From positions 248,001 to 312,000 of the forward strand of contig WION01000002.1 in NCBI GenBank assembly GCA_015039365.1: DNA of 64,000 nucleotides. The letters are read 5' to 3'. Positions within the stretch are counted from its first letter, which is position 1; each line of letters begins with the position of its first letter. This DNA comes from Amanita rubescens. Taxonomy: Eukaryota > Basidiomycota > Agaricomycetes > Agaricales > Amanitaceae. Both the position numbers and the translations under genes were made by a program. Of this stretch, positions 24,038 to 35,499 are shown piece after piece. The notes beneath the pieces were generated by a model. That model worked only from the letters and a program-made list of their open reading frames with translations. It searched no databases and was not told the DNA's origin.

Positions 24038-27000
24038 CTACGCCTGACCTGTTGCAACGTTCCATGTCTTCTTGAGGAGTTCCGCGGCAGGATCGGAGGA
24101 ACCCTCAAACTTCGAGAAGGATACCGTAGACAGCGTGTTCAAATAATTTCGGAGATAAGGTGAATACTACGCCTCATTAGTACGAGATTGAGTAGAAAGA
24201 GTACACATACCGCCCTGCAAAAGTGCCTATACCAGCCCCAAGTTTCCCATGCGGCCCATTCATCTCTTTCCCAATTTGCACGATTGTTCCAGCTATGAAC
24301 CGTGATGACACTGCGCGTAGCAGGGTTTGCATGGTGACCAGACGAAGGTGCTAGATAAGCTACAAAACCCTCAAGGACGCGCGACAATACAGCTCTTTGT
24401 TCTTGGGTCAAAATCGACAATGCTTTCTGTGCCGTGTTCAATGCTGGGTTGTCAGCTGCTGGCGATTCGTCCTCTAGTTAAATTATGAGCATCATATTTT
24501 GATAGAAAGAAAAAAAGTGAATGCACTAGATCCTTACCTGGCTTAGCGTCTGCATCAACTTCCATTGCGTTCGCAGTAGCCTTGGCCCTTCCTCGGGTAT
24601 CGTCGTCTTCTTTTTGCAACGCGACAACCTTCCTTTTCGCGATTATTACCCTTCCGTTAGCTTTATCAAGAGCTCCCTTCAGTAGGTCCCATTCATAAGC
24701 GGTAAGACTATAGGGTGCACAGAGGGCGCGAGGCTCGCCAACGCCTAATTCCTGCGAGAAGATCCATGCAACCACATCTGTTGGATCGACGATCTGGTAC
24801 TGCATTAATTTGTCGAACACAATGCCTATCATCTGTCGGTTATGCTTCCAGAATAATGCAGATGCAGCCAGAATGTCAGCCTTTGCCTCGGGGATTCCGC
24901 CCCCTGCAGCACTGCCTGTCCCACCGCTGGCAAGGTTCCGCAGCAGGGGCAAATATCGTTCAATGGCATTGAGTAAATGGGAGAAGGAGCGGGAGCCAAT
25001 GTGAAGAAGTGATTGCATTGTGATGGAACGAACGGCGGCATTCACATTAGCATGACCCACATCTGAACTTTCTAGCGTGCTCTTGAGTGTTTCGAGGTTT
25101 GCGATTACATCCTCTGCTTTTGCCCTTCCTCTGAACAAGTTTAGGACGGACTGTGCTGCTTCGTGATAAGGACTCGCTGTAACACCATCGCTTCAGGTGA
25201 AAACTGCCATGACTAAACGGAAGAACACATACACGGGTCATCATATTCAAAGTCCGGCCCTGGTGCCTGTTCAGGAATTACGCATGCGTCTGGAACATGC
25301 ATAGCTTCCGGAAGCGTTTTGAGAATACGATCGTGGTATGACAGTCGTATCTCATATTCCACAGCTCTATGAATGAATGAACGCTTGGGATGCTGAACCG
25401 GTAGTGACAGATCGGGAATCCTATGCAATTGTAAATAGCCGGTTTTGCGGGAGTGAATGATGAGACTGACCATTCTCTCCAAACCCATTGGAAATTAAAA
25501 TTGCTCATGTGCACAGCAAACCACTCAGAGAGCCTACGCGCAGCGTCCACGTCCAGTCCATCGGCTAGGAAACTATACAACTTTCGAATCGATTTTCCAA
25601 CAGCGGGACCGACAGTTGAAGGGGACAACTTGCAGAGCTCCGTCATTAAGCTTGAGTAATAAAGCGACTTGCTGTTTGATTCTGGGACTACGAGATAGGC
25701 TCCCAAAATCGTCTAATGATTGACATCAGTTCCAGCGCGAGGCCTAAATTAAAATGCTAACCTCCAAAATGGTACTTTCCAGTTGCCAGTCTTTGCCCTC
25801 CACTGGCTCTGATTCAACTGGCGCGCCAGGCTTTGGCTTGAAGGTTCCAGGCAGATTCCATTTCGGGTATTCCAACAAAAGTCTTGCACACTCCTTCCGA
25901 TTCACCTCGAAAATGTCGATGATGTCTAGCAATGCAGTACGGACAGCATAACCGGCTGGCGTGTTGGGGTCAGGGGTCACCTGTCCCGAGCGTCAATATC
26001 ATGGAGAAGGTACAGTACATATACTCACGTCGTTGTCGAACAAGCGGAGATAGAATTCGGGCCACTCCTCCTTTTTGACTTGAATATCTTCATCTGAATT
26101 TCCCGCAATTCCGTCGATCTCAATTACCTCAGGTGGAACGAGGACAGACGGTACATTGAACGGTGAAAATGAGGCATCTGGTTCTGTATAATCGGAGTAG
26201 GGCTGTGGAATTATGTTTGCTGTTTCAGAAAAGTCGTTGTCGTTCAAAGCTTTCAAGGCATTAAGAATCGTGTCGAGCAGCTGAAGAAAGGTAAATGAGT
26301 TTGCCACTTTAGTAAAGCATTGCACACTAACCTCATCAGCATTTTCATCGGAATGTTTATCCTGATGCGCCTCCGCGGACGGTTGAACCAGCCATCTTGG
26401 GATGTTCATAGTGTCATTATATGCTTGTATAGCATTTATGATGTCAGTAACACTGAGAGCGGAGTGGAGTTTCAGGATTGGACCAGCCTGTTACCACTAC
26501 ATTAGCCAACAGAACAGAATGCTTTGCAAGTCTACATACAAACATGAGACCTTCTGCAGCACACATAGCTGCTCTTTTTGCGCGACCATGCGAAGCGCCG
26601 AATTCGTCCAGTACACTTGTAAATGCCTGCAGAAGGGAAATCATAGAATCAGGTGAGATCAACCTTGCCATTGTCAGATGTGCAAAGAATTGAATCTATT
26701 CTGAATTCAGTAGAAGTAAGAGACGCGACCTCGACGACTTACGCATAGCCGAGCCTCTCTCCAAGCCAATTTGTCAAGATAGGACTGGAAACCCTTCCAG
26801 AAATCTTCAAGGATTTGACGACCCAAGGACGGAATTTCTGCGCCTTCCGGCTGCTCATGTAACAGACGCATTAAAGCAGCATAAAATGGGATCTTGTACG
26901 GCTGTTCTGTAACGCTGCGTTCGTGTTGGGCGCATTCGCACTCTCACGAAGATAACGACACACCTTATTCGAAATGACTCTGAGAGGTTTGGGATGTTTA

Positions 27001-27287
27001 AAGGGACATGTTCTCGTATTTGTTTCTCGAGCCGCGGCAGCTCCGCCAGTGCGTCCTAGCAAAGAATGAATCCCATTGTATTGCTTAAAAAAAGCTGATA
27101 CAGACCACTTCTCCAAGTTTGATGATAGCTGTTCTGATTTTCTCTTCTGGTGTCTCGTGGAATTCGCGACGGCGGTCATCATAATCATCTGAGAATATAA
27201 CAATGGTGTTCCGGCAGGTGGAATGTGACACAACTTCATCTTCTTACCTCTGTATCGCCTTCGTCCGCCACGTCGGTCGTAACTCAT
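24038..27287 (-). CDS. CBP80: CBP80, large subunit of the nuclear cap-binding complex
   Basis: CBP80 (NCBP1) is a MIF4G/HEAT-repeat protein that holds the cap-binding CBP20 and recruits ARS2 and export factors. It starts MSYDRRGGRRRYRDDYDDRR and the first splice leads into REFHETPEEKIRTAIIKLGE. Many short exons follow, with recognisable helical blocks such as VRTALLDIIDIFEVNRKECA with RLLLEYPKWN next, WFAVHMSNFNFQWVWREW, FIHRAVEYEIRLSYHDRILK and ILAASALFWKHNRQMIGIVF. The conserved C-terminus reads ANWERDEWAAWETWGWYRHF, then LSTVSFSKFEGSSDPAAELL and KKTWNVATGQA before TAG at 24040-24038. It is divergent from the PPR gene, with 216 bp between ATGs. Confidence 0.92.
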
Positions 27288-27503
27288 TTTAAGCTAGACA
27301 AACTGTAATAACTCTCTTGTCGAGCCCGCAACTTTGAACGATTTTCCTGTTTGGACTACCAGGCGTGGGACCGCATTTCCTTTTCTGACTGCTTCTCCAC
27401 GCTTCCCTCCGACACCTTCCGTCGACACCATACCAGTGGTCCTGGTAAGCGTTACGAGCTCAACTGATTTTGTCTTAATATCTCTCAGGGTAATGCGACA
27501 TAA

Positions 27504-29970
27504 ATGTCATGCAACTGGTCATTTGTGGCCAGCAATGTCTCCCGGGTTGTGTATCCTATGCGAACCCATAGCATCGGAAGATTTCCAACAGTAATTCATC
27601 GGCTTCCAGCTCGCACATTTGCAGATGTGACATATCCACTCATGAAAGTGGACCCACCTCTAGACCCAGCACCGCAATTGCCATTGACAAGTGCTCAGAT
27701 ATCAAGGGCCACCACCCGGGCGATTCACCACTGTCTGCAACTACATTCCATAGGAGACGCATATTACGTCCTCAACTGCCTTCGCTACTCTAATTTTCGA
27801 CATCAAAAATCACTATTCAAATTCAGGGGCATACGGTCGGTGGATCACTTTGAGGATGCCGCAATGCGGTTCGAGTTTCCCGTTTCACCTCGGTTATCTT
27901 CACATGCGCTGCTGCATGGCTTGTTGCGCATCGGCTTGCAAAAAAAGGCTTACAGACTGGCTGGTCTTATGATTAAAGACGGCATTAACGTACGGAGCAG
28001 AACTCTGCAAGCTGTGATGCAAACCTTCTATCCTCCGACACCTGCCAGGTTCCACCCTGCACGTTTAATCGATATTGAGTTTTCCTCTGCGCATCCAATC
28101 GGTGTCAAGCCCGTTAAACCTCGTCCTGCGCATCCAATCGATGTTGAACCCGTCCTGCGCGTTCGTATGGCACAAGATGAGGGAACGCGTATGGCAATAT
28201 CACTCTGGATGTTGGCGCAAAAGTCTTGGCATAAACGGACGAGGTCAATGTATAAAACGCTGCTAGCGTTATGTATACTCAATGGCGAAATCATTCTCGG
28301 ATCTCTTCTGTTCGGATATATGATTCGTCATTGGCAGATGCATGTTGCCGAAAACCCCGGCGCTATCCAACCGATGCCTTCACCTGCCACAGGCAACACG
28401 AACATTAAACGTAGGCCAAAGCAGTTTATGCGTCATCTCGAAAGCCTGCGGCCTTCTACAACCATGCTACAATCCACTTCTTGAAGGAATCAATGCAAAT
28501 CTGAAGCACGACGAAGGATCTGTCCAGGCTGCTTTACAAGCCCTTGCGATCATCGCAAACATACTGGATCAAAAGGGTCTACCCATCACCAACTTATCAC
28601 TCCTGCTACGCACCCTTTACAAAATCCCGAAGATCGACCATCTTGTGTGGGTGACAGAAAACGGAGAGCGAACACAGAAGAAGGCGTACGATTACTTCCG
28701 GCACGTTCTCCGACGCCTAATCATTAATCTACGTTCAAAAACCGCCATCAAATACCGTCCTGGACAATATCTGACTCCTGCACTCGATCTTCCGTCATAT
28801 AATGCACTTCTTCATTACTCTCTTTGTCAACCTCCGCCGTTAAACCTGGGAAATGCCGTCCTTAATCATATGGTTAATGAACGAAGGCCTGGCTTAAAGC
28901 CGGACATCGTAACATTCAACATTATGATAAGCTCAGGTACAAAGACGCGGGACTTCCATATGGTCGAAAAAGCATTGTCTGTTCTACGACGAAATCCAAA
29001 GAATCATCTCTTAGCTTCAGTCGTGGCAAACGAAGTCACTCACGATCACTCTGCTTCTCCCAATCGTACAGCAAAGCCAGCCGTTCAGGATCAAGATGCA
29101 ACCTGGGTCGAAGAGATTCCTGCTTGCCACATTCCAGAAATGGATTCCAGAACGTTATGTTCGTACATTGAATATCTCGTAGTAGCTGGGCGACCCGATA
29201 AGGCAGCCGCTCTGTTCGCTCTCCTTGTGCCAGAGCTGCAGAAGTGCCGTCGATACTTGCCTCAATACCAACGGCGAGAATTGCGAGAAGCACACATACG
29301 GAAGGCCGTGATGCTGGGGCCGCGTGTTTTTACCTCAATCCTAAAAGCACTGTACAAGGCAGGCAAGTGCGGCGTGGCAGAACGAGTCTGGCTTGTGGCT
29401 TTGGCAGCCGAAGCCGCGAGTCGTAATCCTAAATTTGAGTGCTGGGGCTGGTCTTTACCTGTTCACGCATACACTGTCATGATCCAATGTTATGGCACTC
29501 AGATCCGTAAGCCCGGGCGAGTCATCGGTTGGGGACGCCTGGATGGGAAGGCTGTTATGTCACAACGCAGATCAGCTGCGTATCGCCTTGCAGGAAAGAC
29601 ATACGAACTTGCGAAGTCGAAATTCCATGAAAAAGCATTAGATGTTCGGTTTTTCGAGGCGGCCCTGAAGGTATTCTCCCGAGCCGTTCGAGAGGATGGA
29701 CGGATGGCCGTACGTCGAAGGCACTTAAGGTGTTTCTACAAAAGGCGTCTGCGAAAAGCACTGCGAGCATATGCGCGGTTCGGCATACCAGGGCCGTCTA
29801 ATTTCAGGATAATCCAAGTTGCACAAGACGCTCTCAGTGCCGGCTATGCAATTCCCGCTTCATACCACCACATGTTGCTTGGCCACATCTCTCGGAGCGA
29901 GCTGGCGATGCATGCGAGACCATTTCGTAGATTTTCACAAAGGAGCCCATCCCGCGGCAAACGAACGTAA
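27504..29970 (+). CDS. Mitochondrial PPR-type (helical repeat) protein
   Basis: The N-terminus (MSCNWSFVASNVSRVVYPMR, then THSIGRFPTVIHRLPARTFA) is Arg/Ser-rich with no acidic residues, typical of a mitochondrial presequence. Helical pairs with PPR character include SYNALLHYSLCQPP, KPDIVTFNIMISSGTKTRDF, TLCSYIEYLVVAGRPDKAAA and VFTSILKALYKAGKCGVAER. Two frames overlap at 28342-28484. A 49-nt intron (28344-28392, GTTGCC...CCACAG) would join them into 805 residues, but the donor is weak, so a frameshift remains possible. A 13-residue unit (AHPIGVKPVKPRP / AHPIDVEPVLRVR) is duplicated in tandem at ~28087-28164. Fungal PPR proteins act in mitochondrial RNA processing or translation; the target is unknown. 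Confidence 0.75.
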
Positions 29971-30110
29971 CTTTCAATGCAATTCGTCCCCGTGTCCATT
30001 ATCTCACATGTGTTATGTCAAACATTGTAGCACTAGTGAATGCCATTCTATTTCAAGTATGATGCCCGTGCTTGTATCTTCGCAGCGACCTCATCGATGG
30101 TTTGTGGACT

Positions 30111-30790
30111 TTAAGCCATATCTATCATGTTCCCCGCGACTAAGCAAGGTATATCCAGTGGCTGCTGTTGGGCTTTCAGTGCTACGCTTAAGGCTAGCCT
30201 TGGGGTGATGGACGCGTCGCATATCAACAGCGTCGTCATCGCGCCCCGCAGAACCTGTAAGAAAGTTTGGATTAATCCATTCCTCGGAGCTAAGGGATAA
30301 CTCAGCATTTGATAAACAGCATTTATGACGTGCAAGGTCATACTTTAAGAACTCACGTCTGATGTACCCCGGGCATCCACTTACATACTCAGTCGTATTG
30401 GATAGGAGTCGTCAGAGAACATCGCGACGATCGCCTTTACGTTCACTTTATTTGGCTTAGGTGGTATATGACTTGCCTATTAAACGAATCTTTGCCTCAC
30501 CTTTTGGCCCATTAGATCTAGTGGAGTTCATCGATAAATTCTGTCGCTGCAAGCACCACTTAATGAACATCCCGAATGCATGAAAATTCGAGTGGATATT
30601 TCCCATTTGTTCTACCATAAGTGTAGGTGTTTAGCGACTTACTTAAACTTCATTCCACGTAACTTATCGTTGGCCAAAAATTGTCGTGCCCATAGATCGT
30701 CTCTCCGGCCTCCAAACTTCAAGATTTGACTCTCTCATTGTGGACAGTTTTGCTCGAGGCTCTCGAGCTCGTCATTCATTGCAACTCCTC
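30111..30790 (-). CDS. Hypothetical gene or gene remnant, unrecognised
   Basis: Several minus-strand pieces are protein-like and bounded by good splice signals. QILKFGGRRDDLWARQFLAN then DKLRGMKF ends at a GTAAGT donor near 30,640. VNVKAIVAMFSDDSYPIRLS ends at GTAAGT near 30,390. VLRGAMTTLLICDASITPRL then ALSVALKAQQQPLDIPCLVA runs to a stop at 30,111. I do not recognise the family, and no start codon or complete exon chain could be fixed. It may be a real short gene or a decaying one at the edge of the repeat-rich island. Confidence 0.35.
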
Positions 30791-31051
30791 TGCTATTAGC
30801 TTTAAGTAATTAAATCGGGCGTCGGAGCAAAGCAAAGTAAGAGCCCTTCACCTCCTGTGGGATAGGGATAACGCCGCAGCCTTCGAATCCACACAAAGGC
30901 AACTGACTAGCCTGGCATGTGCTCGTCTCACATTCAAGTCAACGCTAGCTGGCGGCCAGATGTCAAGATTGCCCCCTAACTAATTACGGATACACGACCA
31001 TTTGTTGCATCTATACGTATGGAGGCATGCCGAATGGTGCACGAACACAGC

Positions 31052-31306
31052 TGGGGAGGCCGGATTTTGATGCTTGCAAAATCACATTGCTCAATGTTTA
31101 AATTTAGCCTCGCATTTCGCAAGCAGCAAAACTTCAATTTTCAATAAGGGTTTTGCATGCACTAATTTACATTGGTATCTTTACATTGTTTTCATTGCAA
31201 TACATTATGTTTTCCATTGCATTTTACCATATGCAGAACACGTCCAACATTTGAAGTCTGGCCACATGCAAAACTTTTGATTTTATATTGAATTTTGGAG
31301 TCAGCA
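31052..31306 (+). repeat. Left copy of a ~255-bp inverted repeat pair
   Basis: Beginning at TGGGGAGGCCGGATTTTG and ending near GAGTCAGCA, this stretch matches the reverse complement of 38550-38807 along its whole length, with scattered substitutions. For example, ATTTTACCATATGCAGAACA and TTTGAAGTCTGGCCACATG are shared exactly. It is A/T-rich and non-coding. Similarity stops at both ends. The pair could be terminal inverted repeats of a 7.8-kb element, or two MITE-like insertions in opposite orientation. Confidence 0.85.
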
Positions 31307-31414
31307 TTTACCATCATGCTACACGTGGATACGACTGTTGCGTATCTTGACGGAGTTCCGTCTCGAACATTTTGTCGCATAAGCCCGCCAAATTCCCAAC
31401 CGCGCCAGGCTTCT

Positions 31415-32726
31415 TCAAAATAGTCGATCCCGGCGAAGCTCAACGCAAGACCTGGCGGAGATTCTGCTCCATCGTTTTGCACTTGAATTCAAGTTGAAAC
31501 GAGAGCGGGGCCGGGGAGGAGCAGCCTTTTCATCGGAGAAAATGGGTTTCGAGACAGAGTACATGGACTCTTCTTCAGAGATGTGGCGGCGAGAGAGAAA
31601 TTCTCTTCTTCGCACCGGCTGGGGATGGTTTCGGCAAACTGCCGAATTTGAATTCTGACATGTTCGGTTCACCGTTCGACGGCCTGGTTGAACTGGGTGA
31701 GATGGCTCCGGCGGCCAGTCATCATCGGTTTCGCTCAAGCTATCGCTTCGAGGGAGAAGGATAGACTTCTTGGCTGTCAATGTTCCAGATTTAGAATTGC
31801 GCAGGGCAAAAATGGATCGAGTTTCCAAAGAGTCAGAGCCCTCGGTTTCGGTCGTAGTAGCTTCCGTTTCGATCTGGCTGTTAAATCCTGGAGAATTCAT
31901 GGACGGACCGAGCTCCTTCCTTCTTCTCTTCCTTGACCAAAGCAAATGGCATACGAGACAAAGGTAGCTGATCCGCAACAGATGGCCGCCGACCTCCAAC
32001 CTGGGGAGGCGTACGGGAGGCATTCACCAATTGTTCGACCAAGCTTCGTCGAAAGTCTCTTTTTCGCGTCGGCTAGGGATGGTTCCACCAAACCGCCGAA
32101 CTTCGACTCAGCAGCAGGTGTCGTCTGCCTTTGGAACGTAGTTGACGGCAAGGCCGAGCACTTCTGTTTCACCCTCAGCGACAATGAAGAACTGGTCGAT
32201 TGTTTCTCATTAGACGCCAACAGCTTCGACCGGGGCGCAACCTACTGTCCAATAGGACCTCGCCAGCCGCGAGATTTGTAGCACGACGAACTCTATTCTT
32301 GGAGCCACCTAATAAATTGCGATCCGATATGTCGTAACGACTGAGCATAGGGTCGGATAGAAGCTATGGACGACATTTCCCGGAGCAACGTTCTCTGGAG
32401 AGGCTTTTTCGATAACTTGGGCGTAGCATCACCATCCACGCATGTATCATGTATCAACAAATGAAGGTCTAAGGGGAGTGGGATTGGGTGTAGCTCCAGG
32501 CGTTGCTGAGTACCCTCTTCTGACCGTCGAAAGCCCGTCGACTGGCCGCATCCTTAACTTTCGCCTTGTCCTTCTTGCTCCACTTCTTGCACTTCTTTTC
32601 TTCCTCCGTCTTCTTCTTTTCCAACCTCTCCTTCTGCCTCTGCTCCTTTATTGTTTCAAGACCTTCCTCGTCCCAACGCACGGACGAAGAGCTATTGGAC
32701 GACACCCGAGGAATTACTCGAGCCAT
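31415..32726 (-). CDS. Hypothetical Lys/Ser-rich protein with internal duplicated motif
   Basis: From ATG 32726 the first exon gives MARVIPRVSSNSSSSVRWDE, then a strongly basic coiled-coil (RQKERLEKKKTEEEKKCKKW). It ends at AAGAGG|GTACTC. Later exons give TPKLSKKPLQRTLLREMSSI then ASIRPYAQSLRHIGSQFI, and a Ser-rich part with AESKFGGLVEPSLADAKKRL. A related unit, EFKFGSLPKPSPAGAKKRIS, occurs ~450 bp downstream, so the motif [ES]xKFGxLxxPSxAxAKKRxS is duplicated. I do not recognise the family. Exon joins between 31,900 and 32,300 are uncertain and the gene may be broken. It lies inside the inverted-repeat segment. Confidence 0.4.
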
Positions 32727-32865
32727 CGACACAGGGCGCAAGGAGAATCTGTTTGACAAAACTGAACCGGAGCGAACCCTTCCGAGGATACCGCTCTCGG
32801 CTGAAAGCCGTTAGAGTTCGATCGTGCGGCTGAGATAACGGAAGAATGAACCTAACTTACTCTTT

Positions 32866-32893
32866 GAACGGATGGGAACGTTCCCATCCGTTC
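32866..32893. repeat. Perfect 28-bp palindrome
   Basis: GAACGGATGGGAAC (32866-32879) is followed with no spacer by its exact reverse complement GTTCCCATCCGTTC (32880-32893). It lies 140 bp upstream of the hypothetical gene starting at 32726, so it could be a dimeric transcription-factor site. A transposon footprint or recombination product is also possible. Confidence 0.9.
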
Positions 32894-33487
32894 CGGTGCT
32901 GCAAGACGCGAATTATAATTCATAAAGCAACGTATTCAGATAAAAGAGCTTACATTTGGCGTGTACTTGTTGTTCATTCATCCTTTGCCTACTGCGCCTG
33001 ATGTCCCACCACTTAGTCTTGTCCTCTCCTCCCTTGATTGGGGTGGCTGCGTAGCCGTAGCTTCCTTCGCCTTTTCGTTTTTGATGGCACTGCTAGACGA
33101 TGCCGGGACATCGCCTCCTCCAACGAGCCCCAATACAATGATGAAGGCGGAATCGCGGATACCAGAACATGCGACGGGAGTAGAGTGATTGTAACTGTGA
33201 GTCTGTGACACGGGTTAGAATAGGCCGCGCAACATAAGGACCCTTTTGCTTCTTTCGCAACTCAGTCCCAGTTCTTCCTTTAAGTCCCAGAAATAACCTT
33301 GGTAGAATTCATATGTTTTTTTTATCTAATTCCTCCTTTTTGTGCAATTGGATCTCAATCATGCTCTTCGTTACGCATCCCGTGGATCAAGTAGTACTGT
33401 AGTATCAGGTATGAGTACAAGGTTTTTTTATTATATGCGTAAAATCCTAGTGTGTATCTATAGACCATTGAATCATGACTAGTAGTG
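32894..33487. other. Intergenic stretch inside the island, no supported gene
   Basis: A minus-strand frame (33211-32978, Ser/Ala-rich with SSSSAIKNEKAKEA) could be an upstream exon of the neighbouring hypothetical gene, but no splice join is convincing. The rest is A/T-rich. Confidence 0.3.
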
Positions 33488-34400
33488 TCAATCCCACTTG
33501 TACGTCCCCACCAGTTCGAGGAACAAGTTGAGGGCTTCGCACTCCGAGACTGACCGTTTGGATCTCTTAATAGCCTGTCTGCATCTGTCGAGGTTTATGA
33601 AATTCTTGTGAGCGACTTCATCGCCATCTTTCCTGATGCGTGAAAAGTCTTCTGTTAGGAGTTCAACGGCTGTCGCAGAAACAGACAGGTGTTGTGCGGC
33701 GGGAATGTCCAAAGCGGCCAACATCGCTTTGACGCTTTGACGGCGAGCCTGCTGGTCCATGTTCGCCAACCGTCTTCGCCAGTGAAGTGATAAAGATTTC
33801 TTTGATTTTAGCGAGCCCTGAGCATGGGCTAGCACAGCTTGTGATTTGTCCAACAGATTGCGTAGCATGATCTTGTCAAAAGCATCTGTATCCTGCCAAA
33901 CATAAAAATAGTAACTATAGCTTTCAAGATAATGACTTACCCCTTGGATAATCCAGTTGTCCGTTTCGCGCATATTTCGCCTCATCTCCTCCATACCCTT
34001 TTCGTGCTCCTGCTTCATCCGCTTTGTCTCCCTTTCGCGCTCCTGGTCTCTCTCCTTCATCTCCTTCATCTCCTTTTCGAGACTGCCGAAGCGATCGTTG
34101 AGGGAGAACCCGGATAGCGGTGGTACGAGAGCTACGACGTCGTGCAGGGAGTCATTAGTCAGAGTCACATCTTTAAGCTCAGTCTTCTTCTTTGGTTGTA
34201 TTCGTGCTGTTGGATCGGAAATGATCATACCATAAACCTCGACTTGATTCGACCGTGGCATGTCACTGTGATTGCATTTCGGTGACGGCCTTGTCACGGA
34301 CCGCCCCTATCGTCCATCGACGCGCCGGGACGCTTGTCTTCGTGTAGGTCAGGTCATCGCGGAATACTACGTGTAGGTTGATGTTAGGCGAGGCGGGCAT
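33488..34400 (-). pseudogene. Coiled-coil hypothetical protein, N-terminal frame disrupted
   Basis: From ATG 34261 the protein reads MPRSNQVEVYGMIISDPTAR, then LTNDSLHDVVALVPPLSGFS and a charged coiled-coil (KEMKEMKERDQERERETKRM). A 48-nt intron (33940-33893, GTAAGT...TTGGCAG) follows, then a helical C-terminus ending LFLELVGTYKWD. Just upstream, 34400-34268 encodes a matching start, MPASPNINLHVVFRDDLTYT then KTSVPARRWTIGAVRDKAVT, but in a different frame and hitting TGA at 34266-34264. I recall similar N-termini preceding QVEVYG in related agaricomycete hypotheticals, so this looks like a one-base frameshift (real or a sequencing error) rather than two genes. Function unknown. Confidence 0.5.
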
Positions 34401-34844
34401 AGTAGTACTATCTGTCTATATAGTAATGTGGTGGTGGTAGTTGTAATAAGGTGTGACATTATTTTATCATGTTTTCGCTTTGTCCAAATCAGGAATAGTC
34501 CAGGCCTCAGAATGCCAGATAACGCGTGACCGCGTGACCTCCCGGGCGTTCCCCCACGCAGGTTCTACCTAGTCTGTGTACACTATCGGTCCTGTAATAC
34601 TCGAGCGCCACTGATATTCACCGTCGAATTTCTATCGGGATTTCTGTCGCCAGCCTCCGATGCCCGTCCGCTATGCCTGAGCGATGACACATAACCGTCA
34701 ACCGGCCACATGTGGTTCTCCAACACCGGCGCCGCCCCGTACGTGCTGATCGAGCCCTAGCATGCAATCGATCACACGCGATGTTCCAACTAACCAGCGT
34801 TGTCAGCGCAAGTATGTGATGATTGAGCACTCGTGAGCGCCGGT

Positions 34845-35290
34845 ACAAACTGCTAGTTTTCCAATACCAGTGCACCGTCGCATCCAGCCATGGTTTCCTT
34901 GTGCTATCTCGACCCCTCCAGTTGCGATTTTCTCGCACCATCTAACTCTCGGCGAGCCATAGTTCTATCGCACCAGGCTACTGGTAACGGCAGCAGGGCC
35001 CAGCCTCAGTTTTCACCCCATGATGGCACCTCTGCCCATCCCAGATATAGTTTTCACGGACCATCGGACCCTACCTGGTCGTCTCGCACCATCGCATCCC
35101 TCCCAACCGTGGTTTTCTACTATCTCGGCCCCACCCAGTGACGGTTTTTTTCTCACCATTTCACTCTCTATCGGATGTAGTTCTCTCGCACCAGCGCGCT
35201 TCCCCTCAGTCGTAGTTTTCTCGTACCATTGTGCCCCCGTCCAGCTCCAGCACTATCTCGGCCTCACCCAGTGACGGTTTGCCACGGCTT
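34845..35290. repeat. Degenerate minisatellite, period ~32-35 bp
   Basis: A unit resembling TAGTTTTCTCGCACCATCG followed by a C-rich stretch recurs about a dozen times with heavy divergence (for example near 34925, 34960, 35049, 35110, 35178 and 35212). Two units share CTATCTCGGCCyCACCCAGT and GACGGTTT almost exactly (35121 and 35254). A few weaker units may extend left to ~34,690. Non-coding in appearance. Confidence 0.55.
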
Positions 35291-35499
35291 CATAATACAT
35301 CGAAGCTTGATAGGCTTTTATCATTGCCTATGGCGCTGTTGGTACTCCTCAGATCCTCTCCAAAAGTGGTATAAACCCGCCGGCCCTTGGTCGCTACCTG
35401 TCAGAACAAAGCATAACGTATTGCCGGGTGATTGGTCTCATCATTGGCCGCGTTAATATTCGGATTCGCCCTCAGATTGTCCTAAAACGATCTATTATC

